A stretch of DNA of 64,000 bases from positions 3,782,001-3,846,000 of the forward strand of contig NZ_CP106798.1 of assembly GCF_025642155.1 (NCBI RefSeq). Direction: 5' to 3'. The notes under the pieces were generated by a model. The model had not been told where the DNA came from. It saw nothing but the letters and a program-made list of their open reading frames with translations, and made no database searches. A program made the position numbers and the translations under genes. Each line of letters starts with the position of its first letter. Within the stretch, counting starts at the first letter, position 1. This DNA is from Streptomyces sp. HUAS 15-9. Its GTDB lineage: Bacteria > Actinomycetota > Actinomycetes > Streptomycetales > Streptomycetaceae. Positions 24,037-34,233 of this stretch are shown here, one piece after another.

Positions 24037-27000
24037 GTGGCGGGCGAGTCCCCCGACAAGTCGAAGCAGCGCGAGTCGTCGGCAGAACCGACGCCGGGGA
24101 GCGGGGGCCCGGTTCCCGAGGCACGCGACCCGCGTCTCGCGGTGTCCCGCCGCACCGCGGACACGGCGACCCGTGTCCTGTCGGTCCGGGACGTGCCCGC
24201 TACCGCGGGAGGCCCCGAGCAGGAGGCCGAGGACAGCCGCCTGCGCGCGGCGGTGGCAACGTGGGTCCGCACGGGCGGCTCCGTCGGGCCCGACGAGGAG
24301 GCCCAGGCCGACTCCGAGCCCGAGGACGCCCGGAACTCCGAGGCCAAGGGGGGTGAGGCTGCGGCGGTTTCGGAGACCGAGGCGGGCGATGCTGCCCACG
24401 GTTCGGAGACCGAGGACGAGGCGAGTGCCGACTCCGACGGCGAGGACGACGACCAAGGAGCGACACAGTCCGGCTCCGGGGCGAACGACGAGGACGAGTC
24501 AGCGGCCGACACCGAGGCCAAGGGCGAGGACGGATCGGCAGCGGCCGAGGCCGAGGCCGAGGACGACGAGGCGGTGGCCCAGGCCGACTCCGAGGGCAAC
24601 GGCGGGGCCGCCTTCGGTTCGGAGGCCGATGACGAGGCGCACGCCGAGTCCGAGCCCGAGGGCGACCGCGGCACGGCACAGGCCGACACCGAGCCCGAGG
24701 ACGCCCGCAGCGCGGCGCAGGCAAACCCCGAGACCGAGGCGGGCGAGGCTGCCCACGGTTCGGAGGCCGAGGACGAGGCGAGTGCCGACTCCGACGGCGA
24801 GGACGACGACCAAGGAGCGACACAGTCCGGCTCCGGGGCGAACGACGAGGACGAGTCAGCGGCCGACACCGAGGCCAAGGGCGAGGACGGATCGGCAGCG
24901 GCCGAGGCCGAGGACGACGAGGCGGTGGCCCAGGCCGACTCCGAGGGCAACGGCGGGGCCGCCTTCGGTTCGGAGGCCGATGACGAGGCGCACGCCGAGT
25001 CCGAGCCCGAGGGCGACCGCGGCACGGCACAGGCCGACACCGAGCCCCAGGACGCCCGCAGCGCGGCGCAGGCAAACCCCGAGACCGAGGTGAGCGAGGC
25101 TGCCCACGGTTCGGAGACCGAGGACGAGGCGAGTGCCGACTCCGACGGCGAGGACGACGACCAAGGAGCGACACAGTCCGGCTCCGGGGCGAACGACGAG
25201 GACGAGTCAGCGGCCGACACCGAGGCCAAGGGCGAGGACGGATCGGCAGCGGCCGAGGCCGAGGACGACGAGGCGGTGGCCCAGGCCGACTCCGAGGGCA
25301 ACGGCGGGGCCGCCTTCGGTTCGGAGGCCGATGACGAGGCGCACGCCGAGTCCGAGCCCGAGGGCGACCGCGGCACGGCACAGGCCGACACCGAGCCCCA
25401 GGACGCCCGCAGCGCGGCGCAGGCAAACCCCGAGGCCAAGGTGAGCGAGGCTGCCCACGGTTCGGAGACCGAGGACGAGGCGAGTGCCGACTCCGACGGC
25501 GAGGACGACGACCAAGGAGCGACACAGTCCGGCTCCGGGGCGAACGACGAGGACGAGTCAGCGGCCGACACCGAGGCCAAGGGCGAGGACGGATCGGCAG
25601 CGGCCGAGGCCGAGGACGACGAGGCGGTGGCCCAGGCCGACTCCGAGGGCAACGGCGGGGCCGCCTTCGGTTCGGAGGCCGATGACGAGGCGCACGCCGA
25701 GTCCGAGCCCGAGGGCGACCGCGGCACGGCACAGGCCGACACCGAGCCCCAGGACGCCCGCAGCGCGGCGCAGGCAAACCCAGAGGCCAAGGACGGCGAC
25801 GCCGCCCCGGCTTCGGAGACCGGCAACGAGGCACGCGCCGAGTCCGAGCCCGAGGACGGCGAAGCCCCGGAGGCGGGCGGCGGGGTCGAAGGCGAGGACG
25901 AGCGTCCCGGTGCCGATGACGCTGCCGTCGAGGCCGCTGACGCCGAGTCGGCTTCCGCGCCGAAGGCGGATGCCGACGCGAAGGGCTCCGCCCCGAAGTC
26001 GACGCCCGACCCCCGAACCCCCCGCGACCCGCGACCCGCCGACGGCGAGGACGCCCCGCAGGGGCCACCCGCACCCAAGGACGAGAGCCGCACGGGTGGT
26101 GCGGGTGGGAACCGCAAGGCCGAAGGCGGAGCCGAGGCCGACGCCAAGCCCACCGACGCCCCCAAATCCACCAAGACCCCCAAGCCCCCCGTCGACCACC
26201 CCACCGCCGTCTTCAAGGCGCCCAGGCCCAAGCCCCAGGTCGACCAGCCGACCACCATGCTCAAGCTGGGCGGCACCCCGAAGCCGAAGCCCACCGAGCC
26301 GGCGGACGCCGAACGCACCAGCAAGTTCGTCGCGCTCAAGCCCCTCGACGACCCGGCAACCCGCAAGCCGAAGCCGCCGGCCCAGGCACCCGCCGACGTC
26401 ACCACCGCCGTCCCCCAGGTCGGCCCCGAGCGCACCACCCAGCAGCCGCTCCCGCCCAAGCTCCCGCTCGACCTGCTCGCCGAGCTGACGAACACGCCCC
26501 CGCCGCCGGAGACCCCGGTCAGGACGATCGTGCGGCGGGTCAAGATCTGGACCCCGCTGGTCATCCTGCTGGTGATCATCTTTGCGGTCGTACAGGCTCT
26601 GCGCCCCCTGCCCGCCCCCGCCCTCGCGTTGACCGCCGAGGAGTCGTACCAGTTCGACGGTGGCAAGGTCACCCTTCCCTGGCCCTCCGAGGGCCAGGGC
26701 TGGATGGACGTCGACGGCATCGGCACGATGGACAGCTTCGGCAAGCAGACGCCCGTCGCCATCGGCTCGGTGGCCAAGACGATGACGGCGTACATCGTGC
26801 TGAAGGACCACCCGCTCAAGGCGGGCGAGGAGGGTCCGACCATCACCGTCGACGCCACCGCCGAGAAGGAGGGCGGCTACGACAAGACCGGCGAGTCCAC
26901 GCTCAACAGCATCAAGGCCGGTGACAAGCTCACGCTGAGGCAGGCCCTGTCGGCTGTCATGATCCCGTCCGCGAACAACATCGCCCGTCTGCTGGCCCGT

Positions 27001-27735
27001 TGGGACGCGGGCGGCTCCGAGGCGGCGTTCGTCAAGAAGATGAACGCCACCGCCAAGGAGCTCGGGATGACGGCGACGACGTACACCGACCCCTCCGGGC
27101 TGAAGGAGAGCACCGTCTCCACGGCCGGGGACCAGGTGAAGCTCGGCAACGCGGTCGTGAAGATCCCGGCCCTCGTGGCAATCACCAGCGCGGCCAGCTG
27201 GAAGGACCCTTCCGGACACAACTGGCCGAACTACAACCAGCTCCCCTACCTCGTGGGCGCGATCGGCATCAAGACCGGCAGCACCACCGCGGCAGGCGGC
27301 AACCTCCTCTTCGCCGCCCGCAAGAAGGTCGGCGGCGAGACGGTCACCGTCGTCGGCGCGATCCTCGGCCAGCACAAGCCGTCGATCCTCGACACGGTCA
27401 ACGCGGTCAGCAAGACGGCGCTGCTCGCCGCCGAGGACGCGCTCACGTCGGCGAAGACCGTGAAGAAGGGCGATGTGGTCGGGTATGTGGACGACGGCCT
27501 CGACGGGCACACCCCGGTCGTCGTCACCGAGGACGTCACCGCCGTCGGCTGGGCCGGCCTGAAGGTGAAGCTGTCCTTCGCCTCCGACACCGTCCCGCAC
27601 ACCGCGAAGGCCGGGACCAAGGTCGGCACACTCACCGTCGGTGACGGCAAGACCGGCGCGGTGCAGGTCCCGGTGGCCCTGAAGGAGGACCTGACCGAGC
27701 CCGGCTTCGGCAGCAAGCTGACCCGTCTCGGCTGA
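24037..27735 (+). CDS. D-alanyl-D-alanine carboxypeptidase with giant acidic repeat region
   Basis: A 1232-residue membrane-anchored penicillin-binding protein (serine peptidase S11). Residues 1-115 are disordered; about 118-590 are four near-identical acidic repeats of 117-119 residues; 590-825 are charged then Pro/Lys-rich (KPKP, PPKST); one membrane helix follows at about 832-850 ([15 protein letters not shown]). The extracytoplasmic catalytic domain has SVAK (SxxK), SANN (SxN) and KTGS (KTG), all three intact, and a C-terminal beta domain. It trims pentapeptide stems in cell-wall maturation. The GTG at 24037 has GGAGGAGG upstream; GTG 24013 or ATG 24022 are alternatives. By position and build it resembles SCO4439 of S. 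coelicolor. The huge acidic N-terminus is cytoplasmic, an unusual feature. Confidence 0.9.
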   Translation: MAGESPDKSKQRESSAEPTPGSGGPVPEARDPRLAVSRRTADTATRVLSVRDVPATAGGPEQEAEDSRLRAAVATWVRTGGSVGPDEEAQADSEPEDARNSEAKGGEAAAVSETEAGDAAHGSETEDEASADSDGEDDDQGATQSGSGANDEDESAADTEAKGEDGSAAAEAEAEDDEAVAQADSEGNGGAAFGSEADDEAHAESEPEGDRGTAQADTEPEDARSAAQANPETEAGEAAHGSEAEDEASADSDGEDDDQGATQSGSGANDEDESAADTEAKGEDGSAAAEAEDDEAVAQADSEGNGGAAFGSEADDEAHAESEPEGDRGTAQADTEPQDARSAAQANPETEVSEAAHGSETEDEASADSDGEDDDQGATQSGSGANDEDESAADTEAKGEDGSAAAEAEDDEAVAQADSEGNGGAAFGSEADDEAHAESEPEGDRGTAQADTEPQDARSAAQANPEAKVSEAAHGSETEDEASADSDGEDDDQGATQSGSGANDEDESAADTEAKGEDGSAAAEAEDDEAVAQADSEGNGGAAFGSEADDEAHAESEPEGDRGTAQADTEPQDARSAAQANPEAKDGDAAPASETGNEARAESEPEDGEAPEAGGGVEGEDERPGADDAAVEAADAESASAPKADADAKGSAPKSTPDPRTPRDPRPADGEDAPQGPPAPKDESRTGGAGGNRKAEGGAEADAKPTDAPKSTKTPKPPVDHPTAVFKAPRPKPQVDQPTTMLKLGGTPKPKPTEPADAERTSKFVALKPLDDPATRKPKPPAQAPADVTTAVPQVGPERTTQQPLPPKLPLDLLAELTNTPPPPETPVRTIVRRVKIWTPLVILLVIIFAVVQALRPLPAPALALTAEESYQFDGGKVTLPWPSEGQGWMDVDGIGTMDSFGKQTPVAIGSVAKTMTAYIVLKDHPLKAGEEGPTITVDATAEKEGGYDKTGESTLNSIKAGDKLTLRQALSAVMIPSANNIARLLARWDAGGSEAAFVKKMNATAKELGMTATTYTDPSGLKESTVSTAGDQVKLGNAVVKIPALVAITSAASWKDPSGHNWPNYNQLPYLVGAIGIKTGSTTAAGGNLLFAARKKVGGETVTVVGAILGQHKPSILDTVNAVSKTALLAAEDALTSAKTVKKGDVVGYVDDGLDGHTPVVVTEDVTAVGWAGLKVKLSFASDTVPHTAKAGTKVGTLTVGDGKTGAVQVPVALKEDLTEPGFGSKLTRLG
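24391..25797 (+). repeat. Four tandem 351-357-bp repeats within the carboxypeptidase gene
   Basis: The marker GCTGCCCACGGTTCGGAG recurs at 24391, 24748, 25099 and 25450, so units are 357, 351 and 351 bp and a fourth runs to about 25797. Units differ by a few bases only (the first has two extra Ala-Glu codons). Each codes about 117 Asp/Glu/Ala-rich residues. The near identity points to recent expansion or gene conversion, and copy number should vary between strains. Confidence 0.95.
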
Positions 27736-27932
27736 CGCATACGGCACAGTCCGTCACCGCACCCCGTCGCGGAGCCCCCACCCGGGAGCCCCGCGGCGGG
27801 GTGCGTGCTAGCGTCACGAATCGGGGCAGGTCGCCGGTGAGCGGGACCCGGCCGCGAACTGGACGAGAAGCGGCCGGGAACACCAAGGGACACGGCCGAG
27901 AACAGAAGACGGGACACGGGGAGTGCCTTCAG

Positions 27933-29879
27933 GTGGCCACAGCGGAGCCGACACGCGCCGACGACGCCGATCCGGGCCCGGGATCCGGCCCGCGAATACG
28001 CCTGCCCGAAGCTGACACGGACGGTCACGGCACCGGGTCGTACGGCCCCGACGAGAGCCCTGGCGACAGCCACGACGACCGCCCTGACGACAGCCGCGGC
28101 GACCGTCGTGCGTGCGGCCCGAGCGCCAGCCCCACCGGCAGACGGGCCCGGCTGCTCGCCGCCGCCGAGCCGCTTCGGCAGCGGCTGCTGCTCCATCCGG
28201 TGCTGTCCATGACCGCGCTGGCCGGTGTGCTGCACATCATCTGGTTCTTCACGTTCGCCAACAGCGGCGGCGACCTCGCGGCGCAGGACGCGTGGGCCGA
28301 GTTCGTCGGCCGGCACCCCGATTCGGCGTACAACCTCGCCTGGTACGGCGGGATGCACCCGGTGTCGTACAGCGTGGTGTCGCCGTATCTGATGTCGGTC
28401 CTCGGTGTCCGTACGACGATGATGATCGCCGGGACGGTCTCGGCGGGCCTGCTGACGTTGATCCTCATCCGCAGCCGGGTCGTGAAGAACCCGCTGTGGG
28501 CCGCGCTGGCCGGGGTCTTCGCACTGATATGCAACGCGGTCTCGGGCCGGGTGACCTTCGGTCTCGGCACGATGTTCGCGCTCGGCGCGGTCGCGGCCGT
28601 GTTCTGCTGGCCGTACCGCTGGCGGCACAAACGGTGGGCGAAGGCGCTGGTCGCCGCGCCGCTCGCCGCGCTCGCCACCATGGGCTCCCCCGTCGCGGGC
28701 CTGTTCGTGGGCCTGATCGCGGCGGCGCTCTTCCTGCAGAAGCGGCGGCCCGGCGCCTGGGCGCTGGGGCTCGCGCCGTCGGCGGTCGTCGCCGTCTCGG
28801 CCTTGCTGTTCCCCTTCTCCGGCACCCAGCCGATGACGATCCTCTCGGTGATTCTGCCGCTGTTGTACGGGCTGCTGTGCCTCTTCCTCGTCCCCAAGGA
28901 GTGGCGGACCGTCCGGCTGACCGCCGGGGTCTTCAGCATCGGGGTGGTGCTGGTCTGGCTGGTCAGCTCGCAGATCGGGTCGAACATCTCGCGGCTGCCG
29001 ATGCTGTTCGCGGGTGTGACGCTGATCGCGGCGCTGCCGTTCGCGGTGCCGCGCTCGCGCAAGTGGTACACGATCGTGCTGGCGTTCCTCGGGACCGTCG
29101 GCTGGATCGGCTTCAAGTCGGTCGACGACATCATCCATACGACCCCGGCGGCGTCCTGGGCGCGCGAGCTGGCCCCGCTCGTGAACGAGCTGCAGGAGGT
29201 CGGCGCCGAGAAGGGCCGCGTCGAGGTGGTCCCGGCCCGCTCCCACCGCGAGGCCTCCGCGCTCGCGCCGTACGTCAACCTGGCCCGCGGCTGGAACCGC
29301 CAGGCCGACATGGAGCGCAATCCGCTCTTCTACGACGACACGCTCAACTCGGCGAACTACCACGAATGGCTCCAGCGCTGGGCCGTCCACTTCGTCGTGC
29401 TGCCCAAGGACGATCCGGACGGGGACGGCGGCGAGCGCGAGCGGACCCTGGTCCGGCGCGGTATGCCATATCTGAAGCAGATCTGGGGCGACGCCAACTG
29501 GCAGCTGTTCAAGGTGACCGACCCGGCGCCGCTCGCCGAGCCCGACGCGGTGGTCGACCGCGCCGAGCAGGGCGAGCTGACGATCGAGGTCCGCCGGGCC
29601 GGCCGCATCCTCATCCGGATCCCGTACTCGCCGTGGCTGAGCATCGTCGACGCCCAGGGCAAGAGCCTCAAGCCGCCCCAGGAGACCGAGGCCTCCAAGC
29701 ACCGCGCCGACGGCACGCCGAAGTCGTACGACAACGTCAACGGCTGTCTGATGGAGACGCGGGAGGACGCGCAGGGGGACAAGTGGACGATGCTGCTGGC
29801 CCCCAAGGCCGGTACGTACCACTTGGCCGCGCCCTACCAACTCCCACGAGGCACTCCGTGCCCGGACGAACTCAGGTGA
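27933..29879 (+). CDS. Large polytopic membrane protein with C-terminal extracytoplasmic domain
   Basis: A 648-residue protein: about 70 disordered acidic residues, then 11-12 membrane helices (about 95-400), then a soluble domain of some 240 residues rich in beta strands. The loop after the first helix (AQDAWAEFVGRHPDSAYNLAWYGGMHP) carries acidic residues as in GT-C-fold transferases, and the overall shape fits one, but I see no decisive motif. It follows the carboxypeptidase by about 200 bases on the same strand and resembles the gene next to SCO4439 in S. coelicolor, suggesting a cell-envelope role. The GTG at 27933 was preferred; the frame is open to 27801. Confidence 0.8.
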   Translation: MATAEPTRADDADPGPGSGPRIRLPEADTDGHGTGSYGPDESPGDSHDDRPDDSRGDRRACGPSASPTGRRARLLAAAEPLRQRLLLHPVLSMTALAGVLHIIWFFTFANSGGDLAAQDAWAEFVGRHPDSAYNLAWYGGMHPVSYSVVSPYLMSVLGVRTTMMIAGTVSAGLLTLILIRSRVVKNPLWAALAGVFALICNAVSGRVTFGLGTMFALGAVAAVFCWPYRWRHKRWAKALVAAPLAALATMGSPVAGLFVGLIAAALFLQKRRPGAWALGLAPSAVVAVSALLFPFSGTQPMTILSVILPLLYGLLCLFLVPKEWRTVRLTAGVFSIGVVLVWLVSSQIGSNISRLPMLFAGVTLIAALPFAVPRSRKWYTIVLAFLGTVGWIGFKSVDDIIHTTPAASWARELAPLVNELQEVGAEKGRVEVVPARSHREASALAPYVNLARGWNRQADMERNPLFYDDTLNSANYHEWLQRWAVHFVVLPKDDPDGDGGERERTLVRRGMPYLKQIWGDANWQLFKVTDPAPLAEPDAVVDRAEQGELTIEVRRAGRILIRIPYSPWLSIVDAQGKSLKPPQETEASKHRADGTPKSYDNVNGCLMETREDAQGDKWTMLLAPKAGTYHLAAPYQLPRGTPCPDELR

Positions 29880-29937
29880 CCGTCGGCCGGTGCGAGCCCG
29901 CTGGGGGCTGCCGCCCCCGAAGGCCGAACGGTGACGC

Positions 29938-30606
29938 CTACGCCGGCCGGTACACGGCCTGGGCCGGGTCCTGCCTGTCAGCGTTCCGCAGCGCGCGTGT
30001 CAGCGTCGCCACGGTGTCGCTCCACTTCAGCCTGCCCGCCAGTTGGCCACGGACCTGGTCGGCGAAGTGGAGGGCGGCGGGCAGGTCGCCCAGGATGCCG
30101 TCAATGGCCGCCGCCCATGCCGCCGTGTCACGGCGCTGGTGATCGTGGACGTCGACGATCATCGGCTCGGCGTTGCGCCCGAGGAGCTCGCGCAGCAGCT
30201 CGGCGGATCCGCACTTGGCGCTCACCAGGACGGGGGTGCCCGCGGCGATCGCCTCAAGGGGGACCAGCCCGAGTCCTTCGACGCAGGAGGGCATGACGCA
30301 CACCGCGGAGCGGCCGAGGTCGCGGTGCAGTTCGGCGGGGTCGACGGAGTAGGCGCGTACGTCGACGCGTTCGCGAGCGAGGCCGGACAGCCCGGCCTGT
30401 TCGCCGTGCAGCGCGCCGCACTGGTCCCGCAGGGCGCCGCGGACGAGCAGCCCGGCGGTGCTGTACCTGTCCGCGACGACGGCCACGGCCCGGGCGGCGA
30501 TGTCCAGGCCCTTCAGGACCACGTCGTCGGTGCGGCCGAGGACGAGCACATGGTGTGCCTGGTGCAAGGAGGCCGAACACCTGCGCAAACCGCCGTCGGG
30601 ACACAA
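29938..30606 (-). pseudogene. C-terminal part of a GT4-type glycosyltransferase
   Basis: 222 codons encode the nucleotide-sugar-binding half of a GT-B enzyme: VLVLGRTDDVVLKGLDIAARAV, then PSCVEGLGLVPLEAIAAGTP with the EX7E motif, and a C-terminal helix. The N-terminal acceptor domain is absent; upstream of the first codons protein-like text seems to continue in another frame (RRRFAQVFGLLAPG) for a short way only, so the gene is truncated and possibly frameshifted. Unlikely to be active. Confidence 0.6.
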
Positions 30607-30656
30607 CTGTCAGTGGGGCAAGTACTCCTGACGAATGATCACGCAGTCACGAATGA

Positions 30657-30691
30657 GCCCTTGCGCGAGGTCCTCGACCCCGCACAAGGGC
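30657..30691 (-). terminator. Hairpin downstream of the gene ending at 30710
   Basis: GCCCTTGCGCG pairs with CGCACAAGGGC (one mismatch) around a 13-nt loop, 19 bases past the minus-strand stop codon. Confidence 0.55.
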
Positions 30692-30709
30692 TGATCGCCG
30701 CCGGAGCGT

Positions 30710-31549
30710 TCACCGCAGCTCGTCCACGTAACGGTCCGTCCCGGGCACCGTGGGGACGAACGGGGCGACGAGCTGCACGCTCCCCAGTCCCGAGGCCGCC
30801 ACTGCCGTGTCCAGGTCCGCGAAGTGCTCGCGCCAGTTCTCGCGGGGATCGTGCTGGAGGAACCACAGCAGGGTGAGCCGGGTGTCGACGCCCTCGACCT
30901 GCTTCACATAGGTCATGCGATCGCCGGGGAGTGGGGTCGGGCGGAAGACGGTCACCATGGCGGTCGGGGAGCCCTCCACCCGCTTCGGGAGGTGCCGGGT
31001 GCGGAGCCACTCCAGGAGTTCGGCACGCCGCTCGGGGGACTCGGCGTCGATGACCTCGACCACCAGTCCCGCATAGGGATGGTCGAGGGCGTGGAAGTCC
31101 CTCGGTCCCGCCGCGCCGTCGCGGTAGACCGTCGCCTCGTGGTCCTGGAAGGCCGTGAAGACGTGGGTGCGGTCCTGGTAGACGCGGGCGTCGCGATTGA
31201 GGCGCTTGTTGATGGCGACGGTCCACTTCATGTGGTCGTCGTAGCGGCCGTCGGTGATCCAGTACGTCGAGATGTAGCAGCCGGCGGTGACGGGCCGGGC
31301 TATCGCGGACTTCTCCGGGTAGCGCAGGAGCTGCAGGTCCCGGGTCGCCACCCAGCGGCGGCCCGCGTACATCCAGGGCATGGCCATCGCGCCGGCGTAG
31401 TAGTGGTCGTCCTCGTACCAGCGGTTGTAGGCGTACTCATGGCCGGGGTGCGGCTCGACCATGGTGATCAGGGCGTGGCCGGGGCGGACGCCGTACGGGC
31501 CGACGGCGGCCAGTTCGGCGTACCGCTCGCTGCGGGTCTCCTCGCTCAT
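30710..31549 (-). CDS. Dimeric alpha/beta-barrel (EthD-like) protein
   Basis: A 279-residue soluble protein. It seems to hold two ferredoxin-like units: residues about 25-140 (LITMVEPHPGHEYAYNRWYEDDHYYAG) and about 150-275 (YAGLVVEVIDAESPERRAELLEWLRTRHLP). The pattern of short strands with W/Y/H-rich turns recalls EthD-like barrels found in catabolic clusters, but I know no reaction. It is divergent from an SDR gene; a perfect palindrome (31604-31620) lies between them, 55 bp upstream of this start, so both are probably controlled by the same repressor. Confidence 0.7.
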   Translation of the reverse strand: MSEETRSERYAELAAVGPYGVRPGHALITMVEPHPGHEYAYNRWYEDDHYYAGAMAMPWMYAGRRWVATRDLQLLRYPEKSAIARPVTAGCYISTYWITDGRYDDHMKWTVAINKRLNRDARVYQDRTHVFTAFQDHEATVYRDGAAGPRDFHALDHPYAGLVVEVIDAESPERRAELLEWLRTRHLPKRVEGSPTAMVTVFRPTPLPGDRMTYVKQVEGVDTRLTLLWFLQHDPRENWREHFADLDTAVAASGLGSVQLVAPFVPTVPGTDRYVDELR

Positions 31550-31603
31550 GCCGTTCCCCTTCCGCTTCCGCGCTCTCTTCCGTCCTCCGGCGCTCGCCCA
31601 TAC

Positions 31604-31620
31604 TCTGACGGACCGTCAGA
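31604..31620. promoter_or_regulatory. TetR-type operator palindrome, site 1
   Basis: TCTGACGGACCGTCAGA is a perfect 17-bp palindrome with a central A. It lies 27 bp before the SDR ATG and 55 bp before the divergent gene. Its half-site TCTGACG recurs at 53247, 53311 (weaker) and 56295. Confidence 0.75.
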
Positions 31621-31646
31621 TGAAGCGCCAGGGCCGGGAGGTCGCC

Positions 31647-32432
31647 ATGTCACTGCTCGCGGGCAAGACCGTCGTCGTCTCGGGGGTCGGGGCGGGTCTC
31701 GGCCACCAGGTCGCGGCGGCGGTCGTACGGGACGGGGGGAACGCGGTGCTCGGGGCGCGCACCGAGGCGAACCTCGCGAAGAGCGCGGCCGAGATCGATC
31801 CGGCCGGGGCGCACACGGCGTACCGGACGACGGACATCACCGACGAGGGGCAGTGCGAGGCGCTTGCGGAGCTGGCGCGAAAGCGGTTCGGGGCGATCGA
31901 TGCCGTGGTGCATGTGGCGGCCTGGGACTCCTACTTCGGCGGTGTCGAGGACGCGGACTTCGCGACCTGGCAGTCGGTCATCGACGTCAATCTGCTGGGG
32001 TCGCTGCGCATGACCCGGGCCTGCCTGCCGGCGCTGAAGGAGCGCGGCGGGTCGGTCGTCTTCATCGGGACCCAGTCGGCCATCGCCGCACCGACACAGG
32101 TGAAGCAGGCCGCGTACGCCGCCTCGAAGGGCGCCCTGACCAGCACGATGTACTCCCTGGCCCAGGAACTCGGCCCGCACCGGATCCGCGTCAACACGGT
32201 CCTGCCCGGCTGGATGTGGGGCCCACCGGTGCAGGCGTACGTCCAGTTCACCGCCCACACGGAGTCCGTACCGGAGGCGACGGTCCTGAAACGCCTGACA
32301 GCCCGGATGGCCCTTCCCGAACTGGCGACGGACGGCGACGTGGCGGACGCGGCGGTGTTCCTCGCCTCGGACCGCGCACGGGCCATCACCGGGCAGTCCC
32401 TGCTGGTCAACGCCGGGGAGCTGATGCGCTGA
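31647..32432 (+). CDS. Short-chain dehydrogenase/reductase
   Basis: A 261-residue classical SDR. It has the nucleotide motif SGVGAGLGHQ (about 12-21), an NNAG-equivalent VHVAAWDS (NAG replaced by VAA), catalytic Ser in FIGTQSAIAAPT and YAASK (about 155-159), then PGWMWGPP. Cofactor specificity is not evident. The ATG at 31647 has GGGAGG upstream. It is divergent from the barrel protein with a TetR-type palindrome between, which by its sequence links it to the 48.7-56.3 kb catabolic block. Confidence 0.9.
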   Translation: MSLLAGKTVVVSGVGAGLGHQVAAAVVRDGGNAVLGARTEANLAKSAAEIDPAGAHTAYRTTDITDEGQCEALAELARKRFGAIDAVVHVAAWDSYFGGVEDADFATWQSVIDVNLLGSLRMTRACLPALKERGGSVVFIGTQSAIAAPTQVKQAAYAASKGALTSTMYSLAQELGPHRIRVNTVLPGWMWGPPVQAYVQFTAHTESVPEATVLKRLTARMALPELATDGDVADAAVFLASDRARAITGQSLLVNAGELMR

Positions 32433-32485
32433 GGGGTGCTCCCAGCCGGTCGAGGCGTTCCCGCAGCTGTTCATATAGGTGAATC

Positions 32486-32525
32486 AAGGTCAGCAAGTGG
32501 AACATTTTTGCTTGCTCTTGACCTT
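32486..32525. promoter_or_regulatory. Imperfect palindrome upstream of the symporter
   Basis: AAGGTCAGCAAG is mirrored by CTTGCTCTTGACCTT (three extra bases in the right arm) around a short AT-rich centre. TTGACC in the right arm could be a -35 box. The motif sits in an AT-rich island 140 bp before the symporter start and is a candidate operator/promoter. The gap 32433-32661 holds no gene. Confidence 0.45.
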
Positions 32526-32661
32526 CCGCTTGCTTGTCGTGCTCGCGTAACCGCACCCACGATGAGCGGGCACTTCGCGGCCTTCCCCGTCCCCGCTCCG
32601 CTTATGCGAAGTGCCAGCCAGCTGGGCGGAGTTCACAAGGCGGACCCTGGAAGGGGGGCAT

Positions 32662-34209
32662 ATGAACGCTCTCGACTGGACCGTGCTCATCGCCTACTTC
32701 GGCGTGATGGTCGCGATCGGCATCTGGTCGCACAAGCGCGTGGACGACGTCAGCGACTTCTTCACGGCCGGCGGCAAGATGCCCTGGTGGCTGTCCGGCA
32801 TCTCGCACCACATGTCCGGCTACAGCGCGGTGATGTTCACCGGATACGCGGGCATCGCCTACACCTACGGCGTCACCTCCTTCGTCACCTGGTCCTTCCC
32901 GATCGCGCTCGGCATCGCCATCGGTTCGAAGATGTTCGCGCCGCGCATCAACCGGCTGCGGTCCAGGCTCCATGTCGCATCCCCGCTGGAGTATCTGAAG
33001 AACCGTTACAACCTGCCCACCCAGCAGGCCCTGGCCTGGTCCGGCATGCTGCTGAAGATCGTGGACGTGGGCGCGAAGTGGGCCGCGATCGCGACGCTCC
33101 TGTCGGTCTTCACCGGCGTCTCGCTGAACCAGGGCATCCTCATCACCGGCGCCATCACGGCCGTGTACTGCACGATCGGCGGCCTGTGGGCGGACGCGCT
33201 GACCGAACTCGGCCAGTTTGTCATCCAGTTGCTCGCCGGACTGTCGATGTTCGTCGCGGTCGTCGCCAAGCTCGACGACAAGAACATCGGTTTCCTCGGC
33301 GCCTGGGACGAGCCCGCGCTGCACGGCCACGGCAAGCCGCTGGTCGGCCCGTACGGCACCGTCTTCCTGCTCGCGTTCCTCTTCATCAAGCTCTTCGAGT
33401 ACAACGGCGGCATGCTCAACCAGGCCCAGCGCTACATGGCGACGGCCGGCCCACGGGAGGCCACCCGCTCCGCACGCCTGTCGGCGGCCCTCTGGCTGGT
33501 CTGGCCGGTGATCCTCTTCTTCCCCATGTGGATGTCACCGCTGCTGGTGCACGCGAACAAGCCCGACGGCTCCGACTCCTACGCCCTGATGACCGAACAG
33601 CTCCTGCCGCACGGCCTGCTGGGCCTGGTCATCGTCGGCTTCTTCTCCCACACCATGGCCATGTGCTCCTCCGACGCCAACGCGATCGCCGCGGTGTTCA
33701 CTCGGGACGTGGCACCGGTGCTCTCGGCACGGGCCCGGGCCTGGAACGAGCGGTCGGGGCTGATCGCGGCGCGGGTGACCACGGTCGTCTTCCTCGCCCT
33801 GTCGATGTCGGTGGCGACACAGGTCAACTCCCCCACGTTCAAGGACATCATCACCGTCGTCATCAAATGGGTCGCCGGTCTGATGGGCCCGATCGCGATC
33901 CCGATGATGCTGGGCCTGCTCCGCCCGTTCCGCCGCTCCGGCCCGACGGCCGCGCTCACCAGCTGGGCGGCGGGTCTGCTGGCCTTCTGGCTGGTCAACT
34001 ACCCGATCAACTGGAACGTCGACGGCGGAGTCCCGCTCCAGTACCAGGTGTCCGTACCGCTGGCCGTCTCCCTGGTCCTGTACATCCTCATCGGCTACCT
34101 GAAGCCGGAGGACACCCCGGAGCGGCTCGCGGTCATCGAGCGGATCAACACGGACGGAGACGGGGCGGCGGCCCCGGTGCCGGCCACGGCGGAGACGGAA
34201 CCCGCGTAA
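32662..34209 (+). CDS. Sodium:solute symporter (SSS family)
   Basis: A 515-residue membrane protein with about 13 helices, beginning LDWTVLIAYFGVMVAIGIWS and with the SSS signatures DFFTAGGKMPWWLSGISHHMSGYSA-type helix 1-2 loop and the KYISDAEQWANS-like TM segments. Late helices contain ALSMSVATQVNSPTF and VAGLMGPIAIPMMLGLL, resembling sugar/sialic-acid branch members. The substrate is unknown. The ATG has AAGGGGGG five bases upstream. It appears monocistronic, with a palindrome in its promoter region; the next gene converges on it. Confidence 0.88.
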   Translation: MNALDWTVLIAYFGVMVAIGIWSHKRVDDVSDFFTAGGKMPWWLSGISHHMSGYSAVMFTGYAGIAYTYGVTSFVTWSFPIALGIAIGSKMFAPRINRLRSRLHVASPLEYLKNRYNLPTQQALAWSGMLLKIVDVGAKWAAIATLLSVFTGVSLNQGILITGAITAVYCTIGGLWADALTELGQFVIQLLAGLSMFVAVVAKLDDKNIGFLGAWDEPALHGHGKPLVGPYGTVFLLAFLFIKLFEYNGGMLNQAQRYMATAGPREATRSARLSAALWLVWPVILFFPMWMSPLLVHANKPDGSDSYALMTEQLLPHGLLGLVIVGFFSHTMAMCSSDANAIAAVFTRDVAPVLSARARAWNERSGLIAARVTTVVFLALSMSVATQVNSPTFKDIITVVIKWVAGLMGPIAIPMMLGLLRPFRRSGPTAALTSWAAGLLAFWLVNYPINWNVDGGVPLQYQVSVPLAVSLVLYILIGYLKPEDTPERLAVIERINTDGDGAAAPVPATAETEPA

Positions 34210-34233
34210 CCACAGGTGGCCACCGCGTGGGGC

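Noticed and set aside
24391..25797. Regular repeats considered as a CRISPR array
   Set aside because: Units are 351-357 bp, contiguous and in frame within a gene; no short repeats with unique spacers.
27246..29840. 864-codon minus-strand frame
   Set aside because: Antisense to the membrane protein and carboxypeptidase genes, with low-complexity Arg/Asp/His composition.
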